7,618 nucleotides of DNA from an uncultured Lysobacteraceae bacterium. GTDB lineage: Bacteria > Pseudomonadota > Gammaproteobacteria > Xanthomonadales > Rhodanobacteraceae. This document shows positions 5,117 to 7,618 of this stretch, one piece after another. Position 1 is the first letter of the stretch, and each line of letters starts with the position of its first letter. The stretch is taken from the NCBI GenBank assembly GCA_946482585.1, contig CAMLSI010000251.1, forward strand, positions 1 to 7,618, in the 5' to 3' direction. A program made the position numbers and the translations under genes. The notes beneath the pieces are model-generated. The model was given only the letters and a program-made list of their open reading frames with translations, had not been told where the DNA came from and did no database searches.

Positions 5117-7318
5117 ATGCCCGTGTCGCGCCGTCGTCTCGCCGCCGCTCTCGGTCTGCTGCTGTCTCTGCCTGCCATTGCCGACGAAGGCATGTGGATG
5201 GCCAATCAGTTGCCGGAACTCGCGCCGCAGTTGCGCGCAGCCGGTTTCGAAGGCGATCCGGCGGCACTGGCCGACCTGACCGCCGCGCCGCTGAACGCCG
5301 TGGTCAAGGCCGGCGGCGGCACCGGCGCGTTCGTGTCGGATCAGGGCCTGCTCGTGACCAATCATCACGTCGCCTACGGCGTGATCCAGTACAACAGCAA
5401 GCCCGAACGCAATCTGCTCGACCAGGGTTTCGCCGCCGCCGATCAGGCCGGCGAGCTGCGCGGCAGTCCCGATTTCCGCGTGCTCGTGACCGAGCGCTTC
5501 GACCGCGTGACCGATCGCGTGCTCGACGCCGCCGCCGGCAAGAAGGGCCTCGCGTACTTCGACGCGATCGATGCGGCGAGCAAGGCCATCGTCGCGGAAT
5601 GCGAAGCGCAGAAGGGCCGGCGCTGCAGCGTCGCGAACATGGACTACGGCGCCGAGTTCTATCGCATCCAGCAGCTCGAATTGCGCGACGTGCGGCTCGT
5701 CTACGCGCCGCCGGGCGCGATCGGCAAGTACGGCGACGAAATCGACAATTTCATGTGGCCGCGCCACAGCGGCGATTTTACCCTGCTGCGCGCCTACGTC
5801 GGCGCGGACGGCCAGCCGGCCGACTACGATGCGGCGAACCGTCCGTACCGTCCGGCGGGACACCTGCAGGTCAGCCGCGACGGTCCGAAGGACGGCGATT
5901 TCGCGATGCTCGCGGGCTATCCGGGCATCACCTACCGCCATCGTCTCGCGAGCGAGTTCGCCGAGCGCATCGACTGGGGACTCGCCGCGAACGTGGATGC
6001 GCTCGATGCACTGATCGCGCTGATCCAGGACGAAGGCGAGCGCGACAAAGACGCGGCGGTGAAGTACGCGAGCCAGCTCGCGAGCCTGAAGAACAGCAGC
6101 AAGCGTTTCAGCGGCGAGCTCGCCGGGCTGTTGCGCAGCGATGCCAGACGCAAGCGCGCCGACGCCGAGCAGGCCATGCTCGCGTGGCTGCGTCACGACG
6201 GCAGAACCGACGGACGCTGCGCCAAGGGCGAGCGCTGCCTCGACAGCGCGGCGACACTGGAACGCATCGCCGGCGTCGAAGCGCAGCTGCGGCAGGCCTC
6301 GGCGACGCGCGAACGCGACCTGATCCTCACCCTCCTCCTCAACCAGACCCAGCTGCTGCGCGCCGCGAACACGCTGCAGCGCCTCGCGCTGGAGCGCGGC
6401 AAGCCCGACGCCGAGCGCGAAGCGGGTTATCAGCAGCGCGACGAGAACCTCATCGAAGCGCAGCTCAAGCAGGTGCAGCGCCGCTATGCCGGCGGCATGG
6501 AGCAGGCCCTGCTGGTCGAACTGCTGCGGCGCTACCGTGCGCTGCCGGCGGCGCAGCGCCTGCCGGAATTCGACGCGGCCTTCGGCGCCGACGCCGAGAC
6601 GGCACGATCCACGCTCGCTCGCGTCTACGCCGAAACCCGGCTCGGGGACGAAGCATTCCGTCTGGCCCAGCTCGGCGCCGAGCCGGCGAGCGTGCGCGCG
6701 AACACGGATGCGCTGCTTGCGCTCGCGGCGAACATCCAGCCCGCGCTGCTGCGTGTCGAGCAGCAACGCAAGCAGCGCGACGGCGAGCTGCTGCGTCTGC
6801 GTCCGGCCTACATGGCGGCGCTCAAGCGCTGGTACCGCGAGCAGCGCAAGCCGCTGTTCCCCGATGCGAACCAGACCCTGCGCGTGAGCTACGGCCGCGT
6901 CAGCGGTTTCAGCCCGCGCGACGGCGTCGACTATCGCCCGGTCACGACCGTCGCCGGCATCGTCGAGAAACACACCGGAAAGGATCCGTTCGATGCGCCG
7001 GCACCGTTGCTCGCCGCGATCGCGAAGGGCGACTTCGGCATCACCGCCGATCCGGCGCTGCGCACCCAGACCGTGAATTTCCTGACCAATCTCGACACGA
7101 CCGGCGGCAACTCCGGCTCGCCGGTGCTCAATGCGCGCGGAGAACTGATCGGTCTGAATTTCGACAGCAACTGGGAATCGGTCAGCGCGAGCTGGTGGTT
7201 CGATCCGCGTTACAAGCGCGCGGTGCACGTCGACCTGCGCTATCTGCGCTGGCTCATGGACAAGGTGTATCCCGCGCACTGGCTGCTCGCCGAAATGCGC
7301 GTGCCGGCCGCCGACTGA
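5117..7318 (+). CDS. S46 family dipeptidyl peptidase, probably DPP11 type (Asp/Glu-specific)
   Basis: 733 residues, near the usual family length. A signal peptide (MPVSRRRLAAALGLLLSLPAIA, cleavage after Ala22) gives a mature start DEGMW, typical of S46. This family removes dipeptides from peptide N-termini in the periplasm or outside the cell. The catalytic triad is visible: His84 in 'TNHHVAYG', Asp220 in 'HSGDF' and Ser666 in 'GGNSGSPVLN'. 'DNFMWPRH' (209-216 region) is the amino-terminus-binding segment of the family. After the Ser comes 'GLNFDSNWE': Phe682 matches the Phe known to favour hydrophobic P2, Asp683 the residue that binds the substrate amine, and Ser684 the position where DPP7 has Gly and DPP11 has Arg or Ser. 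This supports DPP11. The start at 5117 is chosen over ATG 5078 because it opens the signal peptide and has GGAA 6 nt before it. truC follows 16 bp later. Confidence 0.93.
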   Translation: MPVSRRRLAAALGLLLSLPAIADEGMWMANQLPELAPQLRAAGFEGDPAALADLTAAPLNAVVKAGGGTGAFVSDQGLLVTNHHVAYGVIQYNSKPERNLLDQGFAAADQAGELRGSPDFRVLVTERFDRVTDRVLDAAAGKKGLAYFDAIDAASKAIVAECEAQKGRRCSVANMDYGAEFYRIQQLELRDVRLVYAPPGAIGKYGDEIDNFMWPRHSGDFTLLRAYVGADGQPADYDAANRPYRPAGHLQVSRDGPKDGDFAMLAGYPGITYRHRLASEFAERIDWGLAANVDALDALIALIQDEGERDKDAAVKYASQLASLKNSSKRFSGELAGLLRSDARRKRADAEQAMLAWLRHDGRTDGRCAKGERCLDSAATLERIAGVEAQLRQASATRERDLILTLLLNQTQLLRAANTLQRLALERGKPDAEREAGYQQRDENLIEAQLKQVQRRYAGGMEQALLVELLRRYRALPAAQRLPEFDAAFGADAETARSTLARVYAETRLGDEAFRLAQLGAEPASVRANTDALLALAANIQPALLRVEQQRKQRDGELLRLRPAYMAALKRWYREQRKPLFPDANQTLRVSYGRVSGFSPRDGVDYRPVTTVAGIVEKHTGKDPFDAPAPLLAAIAKGDFGITADPALRTQTVNFLTNLDTTGGNSGSPVLNARGELIGLNFDSNWESVSASWWFDPRYKRAVHVDLRYLRWLMDKVYPAHWLLAEMRVPAAD

Positions 7319-7334
7319 ACGCGCCCGATCGGCC

Positions 7335-7618
7335 ATGTCGCTGACCCTGCTCTACCAGGACGACGCCCTCGTCGTCGTCGACAAGCCGCCCGGACTCGCC
7401 GTGCACCGCAGCAATCTCGTCGGTGCCGACGACGACTACGTCATCGACCGGCTGCGCGCGCAGGTCGAGGGCACGCTCTATCTCGCGCATCGTCTCGACC
7501 GCGCGACGAGCGGCGTGCTGCTCGTCGCGAAATCGCGCGAGATCGCCGCGGAACTCGGTCGCCAGCTCATGGAACGCAGCGTCGGCAAGGACTATCTCGC
7601 CGTCGTGCGCGGCTGGCC
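7335..7618 (+). CDS. truC: tRNA pseudouridine(65) synthase TruC, N-terminal part
   Basis: 94 codons are visible and the gene runs off the right edge. TruC isomerises uridine 65 in the T-arm of certain tRNAs in the cytoplasm. The start 'LLYQDDALVVVDKPPG' and 'LAVHRS' is typical of the RluA/TruC group. 'AHRLDRATSGVLL' contains the catalytic Asp55 in the HRLDR motif, and 'DYLAVVRGW' is close to the E. coli TruC segment 'YHAIVRGW'. The VHRS motif and the short lead without an S4 domain favour TruC over RluA, RluC or RluD. It starts 16 bp after the peptidase stop with no clear ribosome site, so coupled translation or co-transcription with the peptidase is likely. Confidence 0.85.
   Translation, partial: MSLTLLYQDDALVVVDKPPGLAVHRSNLVGADDDYVIDRLRAQVEGTLYLAHRLDRATSGVLLVAKSREIAAELGRQLMERSVGKDYLAVVRGW

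Noticed and set aside
5081..7336. Open frame of 751 codons on the minus strand opposite the peptidase gene
   Set aside because: Antisense shadow rich in Arg, Val and Ala without any recognisable domain or ribosome site; the plus-strand gene explains the region fully.
4558..7344. Open frame of 928 codons on the plus strand overlapping the 122-residue gene and the whole S46 peptidase gene
   Set aside because: Its translation is Arg/Ala-rich low-complexity text with no motif. It is the usual shadow frame of a GC-rich gene whose true frame has an intact signal peptide and catalytic triad.

Overview
The window is a high-GC stretch of bacterial chromosome (roughly two thirds G+C by eye). It encodes exported and envelope proteins plus the start of one RNA-modification gene. 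The gene content (an S46 dipeptidyl peptidase beside truC, an OmpA-fused solute-binding protein, lipoprotein hydrolases) and the base composition fit a gammaproteobacterium of the Xanthomonadales/Lysobacterales type. That placement is an inference. I see no rRNA, tRNA, CRISPR array, insertion sequence or integrase.

Left part (1-2189, minus strand): a probable two-gene operon. A 235-residue coiled-coil protein with a TTG start is followed after 23 bp by a membrane-anchored protein. That second protein carries a periplasmic NitT/TauT-type solute-binding domain and the start of an OmpA-type peptidoglycan-binding domain, and it runs off the left edge. A 222-bp divergent intergenic region (2190-2411) separates this operon from the plus-strand genes.

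Middle part (2412-5020, plus strand): a 99-residue secreted protein made almost entirely of an 11-residue 'VESFPD' repeat. Next comes a 520-residue lipoprotein of the serine beta-lactamase/penicillin-binding-protein fold with an extra C-terminal tail, followed by a strong intrinsic terminator. Last is a 122-residue exported protein. It has a matching start and exactly the same 74-codon end as the hydrolase, with no hydrolase domain between. The two tails form an ungapped 222-bp direct repeat with about 60% amino-acid identity.

Right part (5117-7618, plus strand): a complete S46 dipeptidyl peptidase with all three catalytic residues. It has Ser at the position that separates DPP7 (Gly) from DPP11 (Arg/Ser), which points to acidic-residue-specific DPP11. 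Sixteen bases later comes the start of truC, the tRNA pseudouridine-65 synthase, cut by the right edge.

The genes are mostly envelope or secreted functions and do not form one obvious pathway. The items most worth following are the VESFPD repeat protein, whose layout resembles the '7(1) septoil knot' family as I remember it, and the shared tail domain of the hydrolase/mini-protein pair.
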